Positions 1-8,325 of a DNA stretch of 64,000 nt are shown in pieces. The first letter of the stretch is position 1. Every line of letters begins with the position of its first letter. Origin of the DNA: Brachyspira pilosicoli (GTDB lineage: Bacteria; Spirochaetota; Brachyspiria; Brachyspirales; Brachyspiraceae); the NCBI RefSeq assembly GCF_036997485.1, contig NZ_JAWLPU010000001.1:248001-312000 (forward strand), given 5' to 3'. A program made the position numbers and the translations under genes. The notes below the pieces were generated by a model that was not told where the DNA came from, ran no database searches, and was given only the letters and a program-made list of their open reading frames with translations.

Positions 1-178
1 CATTTATTAAAGCCGTTCTATCATAAGAATCTAATGCATTACAGTTTGCACCTTGCTCTAAATATGATTTAACTTTTTTTATATTATTATCTTCTACAGC
101 AGAAAATAACGATTCATCTAAAGTTTTAGAATACAAAAGAATATTAAACAAGAATAATACAGCAAATACTTTTTTCAT
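1..178 (-). CDS. Ankyrin-repeat exported protein, 5' part only
   Basis: Only the first 59 codons lie in the window; the gene continues beyond base 1. The protein opens with a hydrophobic signal peptide (about residues 1-17, starting MKKVFAVLFLF). It then enters an ankyrin-like helix pair containing EDNNIKKVKSYLEQGAN and LDSYDRTALIN. The same arrangement occurs at the mature N-terminus of the ankyrin lipoprotein at 706-3060, so the two are probably paralogues separated by an Rpn remnant. A GGAGGGG ribosome binding site precedes the ATG at 178, and a consensus promoter lies at 213-241. Ankyrin repeats usually mediate protein-protein contacts. An envelope or secreted location is inferred from the signal peptide only; the function is unknown. 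Confidence 0.8.
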   Translation of the reverse strand, partial: MKKVFAVLFLFNILLYSKTLDESLFSAVEDNNIKKVKSYLEQGANCNALDSYDRTALIN

Positions 179-212
179 ATATACCCCTCCAATGCTTATG
201 GCATCTGATTGG

Positions 213-241
213 ATTATATAATTATAATTGTTTTATGTCAA
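213..241 (-). promoter_or_regulatory. Sigma-70-type promoter of the first ankyrin gene
   Basis: On the minus strand TTGACA (236-241) and TATAAT (213-218) are separated by exactly 17 bases. Both hexamers match the consensus. They lie about 35 bases upstream of the ATG at 178. A short ATGC/GCAT hairpin (192-204) falls in the expected leader. Confidence 0.75.
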
Positions 242-316
242 TTAAAATGGATTTTATAAAATTAATGAATTTGTTTTATGCTTTTTAATGATGTTTATTA
301 TAATAAGAAATTTTTA

Positions 317-654
317 TTATAGTTTTTCTATTTCTTCTATGCTCAATCCTGTGTTTTCGCTTATAATTTTTATATCTATTCCTGAATTTTTTAAGTTTTT
401 AGCTATAGATATTGCTTTATTTTTTCTCCTTGTTCTATGCCTTTTTCAAGACCTTTTTTGGTAACTGCCATTACATCAACAATAGACTGTTTATCACTAA
501 TTGTTTTTTTCAGATTAAAAGTATTAAGTACTTTTACTTCCTCAAAAGGCTCTTGATCGTAGTCAGTTCTTAAATTTAATAAAATATGTTCATGTCCTTC
601 TTTGGCGAACATATAACGCATAAAATAGTCATTCAAAACATTAATATTTCTCAT
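317..654 (-). pseudogene. Remnant of Rpn/PD-(D/E)XK transposase-like nuclease
   Basis: The N-terminus (MRNINVLNDYFMRYMFAKEG) and later FNLKKTISDKQSIVDVMAV match the start of Rpn-family recombination-promoting nucleases (PDDEXK transposase family). About 60 residues in, the reading jumps from TKKG to LEKGIEQGEK, a motif normally near the C-terminus, so roughly 200 residues of the middle are missing. The open frame stops at 403. One extra A in the run near 420-428 would restore the usual tail (KAISIAKNLKNSGIDIKI, then GLSIEEIEKL), which ends at a TAA at 317-319. The gene thus has a large internal deletion and a frameshift. Intact relatives are typically around 300 residues and often multicopy. 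A functional product is unlikely. Confidence 0.75.
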
Positions 655-705
655 AGATTTATTATACTAAATTAAATATAAAGTTACAAGTTTAATCATC
701 AAAAT

Positions 706-3060
706 TTACTTTCCATTTCTTTGAGATTTTTTTAGAATATCTGCAATTTCTCTAAGTTTAAGATTCTCTGCTATATCTAAAGCTGTATCTCCATAGTCAT
801 TTTCTATATTTACATCGGCTCCTTTTTCTACTAGAAATTTAACAAATGATTCATTAGATTTTCTTGTACAAGCCCACATTAAAGAAGTGTATCCATTATA
901 ATCTTGAGCATTAATATCTGCACCTTTTTCTAATAAAACTTCAGCTAATTTTATACGATTTTCCTGAAAACTTATATTATAAAAACTACCTTCAAGCATA
1001 CCAAGATGTATCAAAGGAGTATATTGGTTTTTATTCTTTATGTTTACATCAGCACCTTGCTCTATTAAAAAATGAGCTATTTCAAAGTCTGGCATAGTAG
1101 TAAGAGTTTTGTTTAAAGCTGTGTATCCTTCATTATCTTGGGCATTTATATCAGCATTTTTTGAAACTAAATATTTTATTACGTCTATATTTATTTCCAA
1201 ACTAGGTTTACATGCTAATATTAAAGCAGTACTTCCTCCTTTATAAAAGTTTACATCAGCACCGTTTTCAACTAATAATTTTACTGTTTCTAAATTATTT
1301 ACACCATACATTAAGGCTGTATTTCCATAATTATCGAAAGCATTTATATCAGCACCTTTTTGTATTAGAAGTTCTACCACTTTTATATTATGAACTTTGG
1401 AAGCATACATTAAAGGTGTCTCTCCATCCTCATTTGTTACATTTATATCTGCACCTTTTTGTATTAGAAGTTCTGCCACTTTTATATTATGAAGTTTGGA
1501 AGCATACATTAAAGGTGTTTCTCCATCCTCATTTGTTACATTTATATCTGCACCATTATTTATTAAAAATTCTGCAGCGGATGAATTTTCATTTTTATAA
1601 TAATAATATCTATAGTCAGGATGTTCATTATCTAATGAGAGTAATAGGGGAGTTTCTACTGAGCTATGTTCAGAATGTGTTTTAGCATTTACATCGGCAC
1701 CTTTTTCAACTAAAAATTTAACCATATCATAGTCATTTCTTAAAGCTGCTATCATTAAAGGAGTATAATCATAATCAGCAGGAGAATGCTCCCCACCCTT
1801 TATTCTTGATTCTAAGTCAAAACCATTTTCTACTAATACTTTAAACATTTCTCTATTTAGTGCCAATTCTGTTGTATAAGCTGTATCAAGAAGTGATGCT
1901 CCATAATTGTCTTTAGTATTTACATCAGCACCATATTTTATTAATAAATTAAATATTTTTTTAGCATTTTCTAGCATTTCTTCTTTTTCGTAATGATCAT
2001 AGAGAATATTATAATACAATACAGTGTTTCCATCATTATCTTTAGTATTTATATTGGCACCATTTTCTAATAAAAATTTAACCATTTCATAGTCTCCTAT
2101 CATAGCAGCGTTCATTAATGCTGTAAGACCGTCTTCATCTTTTGTGTTTATATTTGCACCTTGTTGTATAAGTAATTTTGAAATATCAAATTTTCCATAA
2201 TCATTAGCAATCGTTAAAGCAGTTTTCTTTTCATTATTTGCTGTATTAGGATTGGCACCTTTATCAAGCAAATATTTAACCATATCATAATCATTTCTTA
2301 AAGCTGCTATCATTAAAGGAGTATAATCATAATCAGATCTACCCGTCTTTATTCTTGACTCTAAATCAAAACCATTTTCAACTAATATTTTAAACATTTC
2401 TTTATTTTTATCAAAAGATTCTGAAATTCTATAGGATACATCAAGGAGAGATGTTCCTTCATCGTTTTTAGTATTTACATCAGCACCGTATTTTATTAAT
2501 AAATTAAGTATTTTTATAGCATTTTCTTGTCCGAAACTATCATGCTTAATACTATAATATAATGCAGTTTCTCCTGATGCATCTCTAATGTTTACATCAG
2601 CACCATTTTTTAATAAAAATTCAACCATTTCATAATTTGTATCTCTAGCAGCATACATTAATGCTGTAGCACCTGCATTATCTTTAATATTGACATCAGT
2701 ACCTTCTTCTATAAGTAATTTTGCTATATCATCATATCCCATTAAAGCAGCGTACATTAATGCTGTAAAACCGTATTCATCTTGAGCATTTGGATTTGCT
2801 CCTTTAGCTAAATATGATTTAACTTCTTCTATGTTATTATATTGTACAGCTAAAAAGAAAGTCTGAGAATACATAGGATACATTTTTGTAACTTGAACAT
2901 ATTCATTAGTATTTGTAGTTGTTGGATTAATATATACTTGTTCATTTGTTTGAGTTTGATTAGTTTGAGTATTTTCTGTTTGTTTAGTATTGCCGCTGTT
3001 ACCGCCGCTGCAGGAAATTATCGAAAGTATTAAAACAAAAATAGAAATAATATTTTTCAT
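706..3060 (-). CDS. Ankyrin-repeat lipoprotein (784 aa)
   Basis: The N-terminus MKNIISIFVLILSIISC is a lipoprotein signal with the lipid-modified Cys at residue 17. A Ser/Thr/Asn/Gln-rich linker follows, then ankyrin repeats run from about residue 65 to the end (repeated G-x-TALMYAA and ADVN/ADIN motifs roughly every 33 residues). Some repeats are longer by up to about 40 residues. A larger block has duplicated: the segment with FDLESRIK followed by YTPLMIAALRNDYDMVK occurs twice. A tandem 99-bp pair lies at 1342-1539. The protein is probably anchored in the outer or inner membrane facing the periplasm or outside. Binding partners cannot be read from the sequence. A GGGGG ribosome binding site precedes the ATG and a promoter lies at 3091-3119. 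Confidence 0.9.
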   Translation of the reverse strand: MKNIISIFVLILSIISCSGGNSGNTKQTENTQTNQTQTNEQVYINPTTTNTNEYVQVTKMYPMYSQTFFLAVQYNNIEEVKSYLAKGANPNAQDEYGFTALMYAALMGYDDIAKLLIEEGTDVNIKDNAGATALMYAARDTNYEMVEFLLKNGADVNIRDASGETALYYSIKHDSFGQENAIKILNLLIKYGADVNTKNDEGTSLLDVSYRISESFDKNKEMFKILVENGFDLESRIKTGRSDYDYTPLMIAALRNDYDMVKYLLDKGANPNTANNEKKTALTIANDYGKFDISKLLIQQGANINTKDEDGLTALMNAAMIGDYEMVKFLLENGANINTKDNDGNTVLYYNILYDHYEKEEMLENAKKIFNLLIKYGADVNTKDNYGASLLDTAYTTELALNREMFKVLVENGFDLESRIKGGEHSPADYDYTPLMIAALRNDYDMVKFLVEKGADVNAKTHSEHSSVETPLLLSLDNEHPDYRYYYYKNENSSAAEFLINNGADINVTNEDGETPLMYASKLHNIKVAELLIQKGADINVTNEDGETPLMYASKVHNIKVVELLIQKGADINAFDNYGNTALMYGVNNLETVKLLVENGADVNFYKGGSTALILACKPSLEINIDVIKYLVSKNADINAQDNEGYTALNKTLTTMPDFEIAHFLIEQGADVNIKNKNQYTPLIHLGMLEGSFYNISFQENRIKLAEVLLEKGADINAQDYNGYTSLMWACTRKSNESFVKFLVEKGADVNIENDYGDTALDIAENLKLREIADILKKSQRNGK
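1342..1539 (-). repeat. Tandem 99-bp ankyrin repeat duplication
   Basis: Bases 1342-1440 and 1441-1539 are two adjacent 99-base units (33 codons, one ankyrin repeat each) that differ at only a few positions by eye. Neighbouring repeats are much more divergent. This points to a recent in-frame duplication within the ankyrin lipoprotein gene. Confidence 0.85.
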
Positions 3061-3090
3061 ATATACCCCCTATATCTTAAAACCAATTTG

Positions 3091-3119
3091 ATTGTATATT
3101 GAAAAATATTCATTGTCAA
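3091..3119 (-). promoter_or_regulatory. Promoter of ankyrin lipoprotein gene
   Basis: On the minus strand TTGACA (3114-3119) and TACAAT (3091-3096) are 17 bases apart, about 30 bases upstream of the ATG at 3060. Confidence 0.65.
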
Positions 3120-3142
3120 TTATTATAAATAGTAATTAAGTA

Positions 3143-5107
3143 TTATCTTCTCTTTTTAGATTTCTTTTTTTCTTTTCTGGTTTTAGATGATTTAGATTTT
3201 CTTGAATATATTTCTTTTTTGTTTTTCTTTTTCTTCAAAAAATCTCTGCTGTCTATTATATCTCTGTCATCTAATGCATTATCAAATTCGCTTGCGGGTA
3301 AAAAGTCTATAAATAACTCTTCTATATTAACCCTATGAACAACTATTCTTATTTTATCTCCAAGCGTATACCATTTAGCTTCTTCATTGCTATACGCTGC
3401 CTGTTCATTTTCATCATAATGATAATGATGTCTTAAATCTGCATATCTTATTAAGCCCTCTATTCCTCTCTCTTCTATTTCAACAAATATACCAAATTTA
3501 GTAATTCCGCTTATGATGCCGTTGTATTCTTTGCCGACTTTTTCTTTCATAAACCTTGCAGCTTTTATTTTATACAAACTTCTCTCGCATTCCACAGCAA
3601 CCCTCTCTGTTTTAGAACACCATTTAGCACAATTATCAAACATCTTTTGCATAGAAGGTTTCATATTTTGAGCACCTTCTAATGATAGTTTTAAAAGCCT
3701 ATGAGTAAGTAAGTCAGTATATCTTCTTATAGGCGAAGTGAAGTGAGTATAATATTCAAAACCAAGACCGAAATGCCCTATATTATTAACATCATATGTA
3801 GCCTGCTTCATAGAGCGTAAAAGTAATGTAAGCAGAAGTTTTTCATCTGGTTTACCTATTATTGACTCTATAAATGAATGAAAATCTAAATTGCCTTCAT
3901 TGTCAGTTGTAAGTCTGTATCCTCTGTTGAATGCTATTCTTCTAAATGTGTCTAACTTTTCAGAATCTGGGCTGTCATGCACTCTATAAATAGCACCTTT
4001 TATATTTTTTAATCTCTTAGCAACCTCGCAGTTTGCAAGAAGCATAAACTCTTCTATTATCTTATGAGTCTCTTTTCTCTCACCTATAAAAAAGTCTTTT
4101 GGGTTTCCGCCTTTATCTAATATTATTTGCGTTTCATTGAGATTAAACTCTATGCTTCCGTTATCTATTCTTTTTTGAAGAAGTATTTTTTTTATGTCAT
4201 CAGCATTTTTTAAAAGTTCCAAAAGCCAATCTTCATCTTGTTCTATGCCGTCCAAAACATCTTGTGCATAATCGTAAGTTAATCTTCTGCTAGACTTTAT
4301 AACGCTTTTGTGAAAAGTACTTTCTTTTATATTTCCTTTATTATCTATAGTGATAAACACTGTCATTGTGAATCTGCTCACGCCTTCATTTAAAGAACAT
4401 ATTCCATTAGAAAGCTCATGCGGAAACATTGGGTATACTGTATCAATTAAATAAACGCTATTTCCTCTCTTTCTCGCTTCCCTGTCTAATGCAGAACCCT
4501 CAGCTACAAAAAAACTAACATCAGCAATATGCACGCCTATTTTATATCCGTCGTTTAATTTTTCTACACTTATAGCATCATCAAAATCTTTAGAATCAAC
4601 CCCGTCTATTGTTACAGTTCTTATATCTCTTAAATCTATTCTGTCAAACTCAAACCCAACATTTTCCATACTATCTGGAAGAATCTTTGCTTCTTCAAGA
4701 CATTTTTTTGGGAAATCAGTAGGTATATTATATGCATTGGCTACTATTTCAGCATCTTTTTTTGCATTGTTTATTTCTACTTTTATATCTGGCTTTTCTA
4801 TAATATTGGTTTTAGTGCTGTTTTCTTTTTTAGATGTTTTTTTTGGATAGCCTTTTTTTAGCTCCTGTTTTTTCAAAGCTTGTTTGGCATCTTTTTCGTT
4901 ATTGCTTGAATCTAAATAATATTTCCCTTCTTTTGTGAGCTTTAATACATCGCCTTTTTTTATGATAAGTCCCATAGAACTTGCTTTATGAAGCATTTTA
5001 TCAAATCTTAACTTATCTTTTTTGTTTTCAACATATTCAGCTTTATAATCTTTTATGCTTACTTGACCTTTTTTCTCTATTCTTCTTAATAACTTAATCA
5101 CTTTCAT
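3143..5107 (-). CDS. rnr: Ribonuclease R
   Basis: This is a processive 3'-to-5' exoribonuclease of the RNase II/R family that degrades structured RNA. An N-terminal winged-helix segment (about 1-70) and a lysine-rich linker are followed by the RNB domain. The RNB catalytic acidic cluster is visible as DSKDFDDA (residues 171-178), followed by GVHIADVSFFV and the HFTSPIRRYTDLL motif. An S1 RNA-binding domain lies near 565-640 (GIISGITKFGIFVEI). The protein ends in a very basic Lys/Arg tail, as is common in RNase R. At 654 residues it is shorter than the E. coli enzyme, and the region between the helical domain and RNB looks reduced. The promoter at 5117-5144 lies so close to the ATG that the mRNA may be leaderless. 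Confidence 0.93.
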   Translation of the reverse strand: MKVIKLLRRIEKKGQVSIKDYKAEYVENKKDKLRFDKMLHKASSMGLIIKKGDVLKLTKEGKYYLDSSNNEKDAKQALKKQELKKGYPKKTSKKENSTKTNIIEKPDIKVEINNAKKDAEIVANAYNIPTDFPKKCLEEAKILPDSMENVGFEFDRIDLRDIRTVTIDGVDSKDFDDAISVEKLNDGYKIGVHIADVSFFVAEGSALDREARKRGNSVYLIDTVYPMFPHELSNGICSLNEGVSRFTMTVFITIDNKGNIKESTFHKSVIKSSRRLTYDYAQDVLDGIEQDEDWLLELLKNADDIKKILLQKRIDNGSIEFNLNETQIILDKGGNPKDFFIGERKETHKIIEEFMLLANCEVAKRLKNIKGAIYRVHDSPDSEKLDTFRRIAFNRGYRLTTDNEGNLDFHSFIESIIGKPDEKLLLTLLLRSMKQATYDVNNIGHFGLGFEYYTHFTSPIRRYTDLLTHRLLKLSLEGAQNMKPSMQKMFDNCAKWCSKTERVAVECERSLYKIKAARFMKEKVGKEYNGIISGITKFGIFVEIEERGIEGLIRYADLRHHYHYDENEQAAYSNEEAKWYTLGDKIRIVVHRVNIEELFIDFLPASEFDNALDDRDIIDSRDFLKKKKNKKEIYSRKSKSSKTRKEKKKSKKRR

Positions 5108-5116
5108 AATGTTTTT

Positions 5117-5144
5117 ATTATAGCAATAAAAAATATAATGTCAA
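5117..5144 (-). promoter_or_regulatory. Promoter almost touching rnr start
   Basis: On the minus strand TTGACA (5139-5144) and TATAAT (5117-5122) are 16 bases apart. Only nine bases separate the -10 box from the ATG at 5105-5107, and no Shine-Dalgarno sequence lies between. The expected transcript begins within a few bases of the start codon. Confidence 0.65.
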
Positions 5145-5247
5145 TTAATTCATAAAAACTTTATTCTCAGCAATAGAACACTATTGATTAAATGACATTT
5201 TAGTTTATCATAAAAAATAAATAAAAAATTATGGAACTTTTTATACT

Positions 5248-8220
5248 ATGAATAAGCTATTCTTGTTTCCAAACTCTAAAGCAAGAGATAATTATATTAT
5301 AAAAGAAAATGATGAATATTATAGTTTAGATATTACAAATTACAAAACAATATATGAATTCTACAAAAACAATATAGATAACTTTTTAAAAAAATACATA
5401 GTAGAAAATAATATATCACTTTTAGAAAAAGCTATAGCTATAGTAAATATGCACTCTGCAATAACCGACTTTGCAAATACAAATAAAAATTCAATAATAT
5501 CTAAACAAGTTATCACTTATCAATTAGCTTCAAATCTATATTCTTTTTTAGAAGAAATTAGCTTTGCCAAATTAATATGCAATAATGAAGAGATAATTTT
5601 AAATGATGACCTCTTAAAAGATATAAATAAAATTATACAAATATATAAACTGAAAAATAAACAAATTAATGCAATTGATGAATTCGATGCTTTTGAAGAG
5701 TTTATTAAAGCAATAAAAAATAAACAAATACAAACTATCAGTAATTATAATGAAATAAATGTATACAACTTTGAAAACCTACCCAATTTATACAGCATAT
5801 TACTAAATACAATACAAACTTCATATAATATAAAAATAAACATATTTTTACCAGAAGAATGTATAAAAAACTTTACACCTTATTTTAAGGATTATAATAT
5901 AATTTCTTATAAAATATCAAATTTTGCAAAATCATTAATAAATAAAAAAAATATAAAAACTGATAATATAAAATTAATAACAGCATTCGGTATAAAACAA
6001 GAAACAGATACTGTATTAGATGAAATAATAAAATTAATAGAATTAAATACCTCTTTAGATGATATAACTATAATCTATTCTGATGCTGATAAATATCATG
6101 ACATTATAGTTGATAGATTAAAAGAATGTAATATTCGTTTTAATGAGAGAAGAGGCAATTTTATATGGAAAATGCCGCTCATACCTGTACTTATGTCGGT
6201 ATTCACTGTGCTTGACAAAAAAGATGATATAAAAATTGATGTAGAAAATCTAATTAAAATATTATCCTCTCCTTTTATAAATAAAAACGAAGAAATAAAT
6301 AATTCCAATATAAGAAATATATTATATGCAGACAAAAAAATAGTAAGCATTATGCAATTAGATGATTTTACAAAAAGAGTTCAAGACAACAAGTTTATAT
6401 TAGATTTTATAGAACTATTAAAAAAATTAATATATGCAAATACTTATAAAAATATAGCAATAGTATATATAGAAATATTAAAATTCTTAAAAGTAGATTT
6501 AATATTTAATAATCAATTACTTTACAAAGACAATAATCTAATTAATATCCATCAAAATGCATTAAGCTTATTTATAGAACTAATATTAAAACTTCATTCA
6601 ATTGAAAATGAAGAAAAAATAGATTATTATGATTTTTATTCAGCACTAAGTACATTAATAGAAGATACTTATATAAAAACAGATAAAAGTAAATATGACG
6701 CTATAACTTTAAGTAATTTATATGATGCCAGAGGAATAAAATCAAAACATTTATTTATATTAGGCATGAATAATGATTTTTTAATTAGAAAGCCGAATAC
6801 TTTTTTTATGAGCAATAAAATTAGAGAAGAAATTAATAATAAATATAAAAAACATATATTTAATACTCAAAGCTTATTGTCTGATATGTATTACAATTTA
6901 TTTTTAAATATACTCTCTTCATTAGAAGATAATAGCAAGGTTTATTTTTCTTTTAGATTTAAAGATAATGAAGGCAATTTAGATATACCATTTTATTATA
7001 TAGAAGATATTGCATCGGAAATAGGAATAAAAGATTTTAATAATATTAACTCTTTTATTTATAGAAAAAATTACATATCAGAAGAAGATAATATTCATAC
7101 TGCAAAAGAAAGTGTTATGAGTTTATTTTTTGAAGGAGAAAATTACAATTTAACAAATAAACATTTAAATAACAATCTTCCAATTAATATAGAAGAAATT
7201 ATAAAAAGCGTTTATAATAAAATCAATAAAAATCTCTATGATGATGCTAATAATAATGCAATAAAAATAATACAAGATAAGTTGTTTAGTGATGAGGGTA
7301 TTAGTGTAAGCTATTTGCTCAATATAATGCAATGCCCTGCTAAGGTTTTATATAATGATGAATGTAAAATAGAAGCTGTATCATCAACTCCAGTTAGTAT
7401 AGATAAAATATTGAGAGGAAGCGTTTACCATGAGATATTTAATAATTTTTACATAGAGATAAAAAATAAATACAATGATTTAAAACTAAAAACTTCAGAG
7501 TTTAATAATTACAGCAACATAGCAAAAGAAGTTATAAAAAATACTATAATAAACAATAATGAAATTATTGATGATATTGACAAAAAAATAATGGAATACG
7601 AAATAACTAATATAATGAAGCATTTTATATTAAATGAAATAGATAATATTGAAAATGATGGATTTATACCGTTTGAATTTGAACAACCTTTCAGCGGTAT
7701 TAATATTTATTCTCATAATGGATTTAATGTAAAAATTAAAGGCAGAATAGACAGAATAGATTTAAGTTATAGAGATGATAAAACAATAAATGGAATAAGA
7801 ATTATAGATTATAAAGGAAGCGATTATAATATTAAAGAAATAAAAAAAGATTACAATTATGATGATATAATCAATAATTATTTGCAGCCTTTGTTGTACT
7901 TAAAATATGCTATAGAAGAATATATAATTAAACAAGATAAAGACATTAATATATTTAAACAATTAGAAAAATGCGAATTAGGTTTCAGCATTTATAAAGA
8001 AAAAAATATAGTAAACAAAGAAAAGCATTATATAAAATTTGATGATAAAGAAACAATACTTACTATATTAGGGTATAATGGAGAGAATATACTTCATAAT
8101 TATTTTGACAAAGTGTTAAGTTATATAGCAGATGGTAAATTAATTTTTATCCCAGGAGAAAACCAATGCAGAGATTGCATGTATTATAATTTATGTAATG
8201 AACATTATGTTTATGAATGA
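5248..8220 (+). CDS. AddB-like PD-(D/E)XK nuclease with Fe-S cysteines
   Basis: The C-terminal third is a RecB/AddB-type nuclease domain. It shows GRIDRIDL near residue 832, the catalytic IIDYKG at 852-857 (Asp854, Lys856) and QPLLYLKYA. Four cysteines are placed as in the AddB iron-sulphur cluster: Cys696 in NIMQCPAK, and Cys974, Cys977 and Cys983 at the end. The N-terminal two thirds resemble an inactivated helicase; a motif with YDARGIKSKHLFILG near residue 490 looks like UvrD/AddB. No Walker A GKT motif is visible at the N-terminus, so ATP hydrolysis here is doubtful. An AddA partner is not adjacent. The likely role is double-strand-break end processing in recombinational repair. It is very A-rich, like its neighbours. 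Confidence 0.8.
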   Translation: MNKLFLFPNSKARDNYIIKENDEYYSLDITNYKTIYEFYKNNIDNFLKKYIVENNISLLEKAIAIVNMHSAITDFANTNKNSIISKQVITYQLASNLYSFLEEISFAKLICNNEEIILNDDLLKDINKIIQIYKLKNKQINAIDEFDAFEEFIKAIKNKQIQTISNYNEINVYNFENLPNLYSILLNTIQTSYNIKINIFLPEECIKNFTPYFKDYNIISYKISNFAKSLINKKNIKTDNIKLITAFGIKQETDTVLDEIIKLIELNTSLDDITIIYSDADKYHDIIVDRLKECNIRFNERRGNFIWKMPLIPVLMSVFTVLDKKDDIKIDVENLIKILSSPFINKNEEINNSNIRNILYADKKIVSIMQLDDFTKRVQDNKFILDFIELLKKLIYANTYKNIAIVYIEILKFLKVDLIFNNQLLYKDNNLINIHQNALSLFIELILKLHSIENEEKIDYYDFYSALSTLIEDTYIKTDKSKYDAITLSNLYDARGIKSKHLFILGMNNDFLIRKPNTFFMSNKIREEINNKYKKHIFNTQSLLSDMYYNLFLNILSSLEDNSKVYFSFRFKDNEGNLDIPFYYIEDIASEIGIKDFNNINSFIYRKNYISEEDNIHTAKESVMSLFFEGENYNLTNKHLNNNLPINIEEIIKSVYNKINKNLYDDANNNAIKIIQDKLFSDEGISVSYLLNIMQCPAKVLYNDECKIEAVSSTPVSIDKILRGSVYHEIFNNFYIEIKNKYNDLKLKTSEFNNYSNIAKEVIKNTIINNNEIIDDIDKKIMEYEITNIMKHFILNEIDNIENDGFIPFEFEQPFSGINIYSHNGFNVKIKGRIDRIDLSYRDDKTINGIRIIDYKGSDYNIKEIKKDYNYDDIINNYLQPLLYLKYAIEEYIIKQDKDINIFKQLEKCELGFSIYKEKNIVNKEKHYIKFDDKETILTILGYNGENILHNYFDKVLSYIADGKLIFIPGENQCRDCMYYNLCNEHYVYE

Positions 8221-8254
8221 TAAAAATAAATATTGAAAAATACAAAACTAATTT

Positions 8255-8283
8255 TTGACAGAATTCAATTTTTTTAGTAAAAT
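8255..8283 (+). promoter_or_regulatory. Promoter of mfd
   Basis: TTGACA (8255-8260) and TAAAAT (8278-8283) are 17 bases apart, about 42 bases upstream of the mfd ATG. No strong Shine-Dalgarno sequence is seen before that ATG. Confidence 0.65.
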
Positions 8284-8325
8284 GTTACTCATATAATAAT
8301 TTATTTTGTTGTAGTTTTTGGATTT

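Noticed and set aside
1212-1685. 157-codon open frame on the plus strand
   Set aside because: It is antisense to the ankyrin lipoprotein. Its repeats simply mirror the ankyrin repeats, and its composition (His/Leu-rich) is unlike a protein from this genome.
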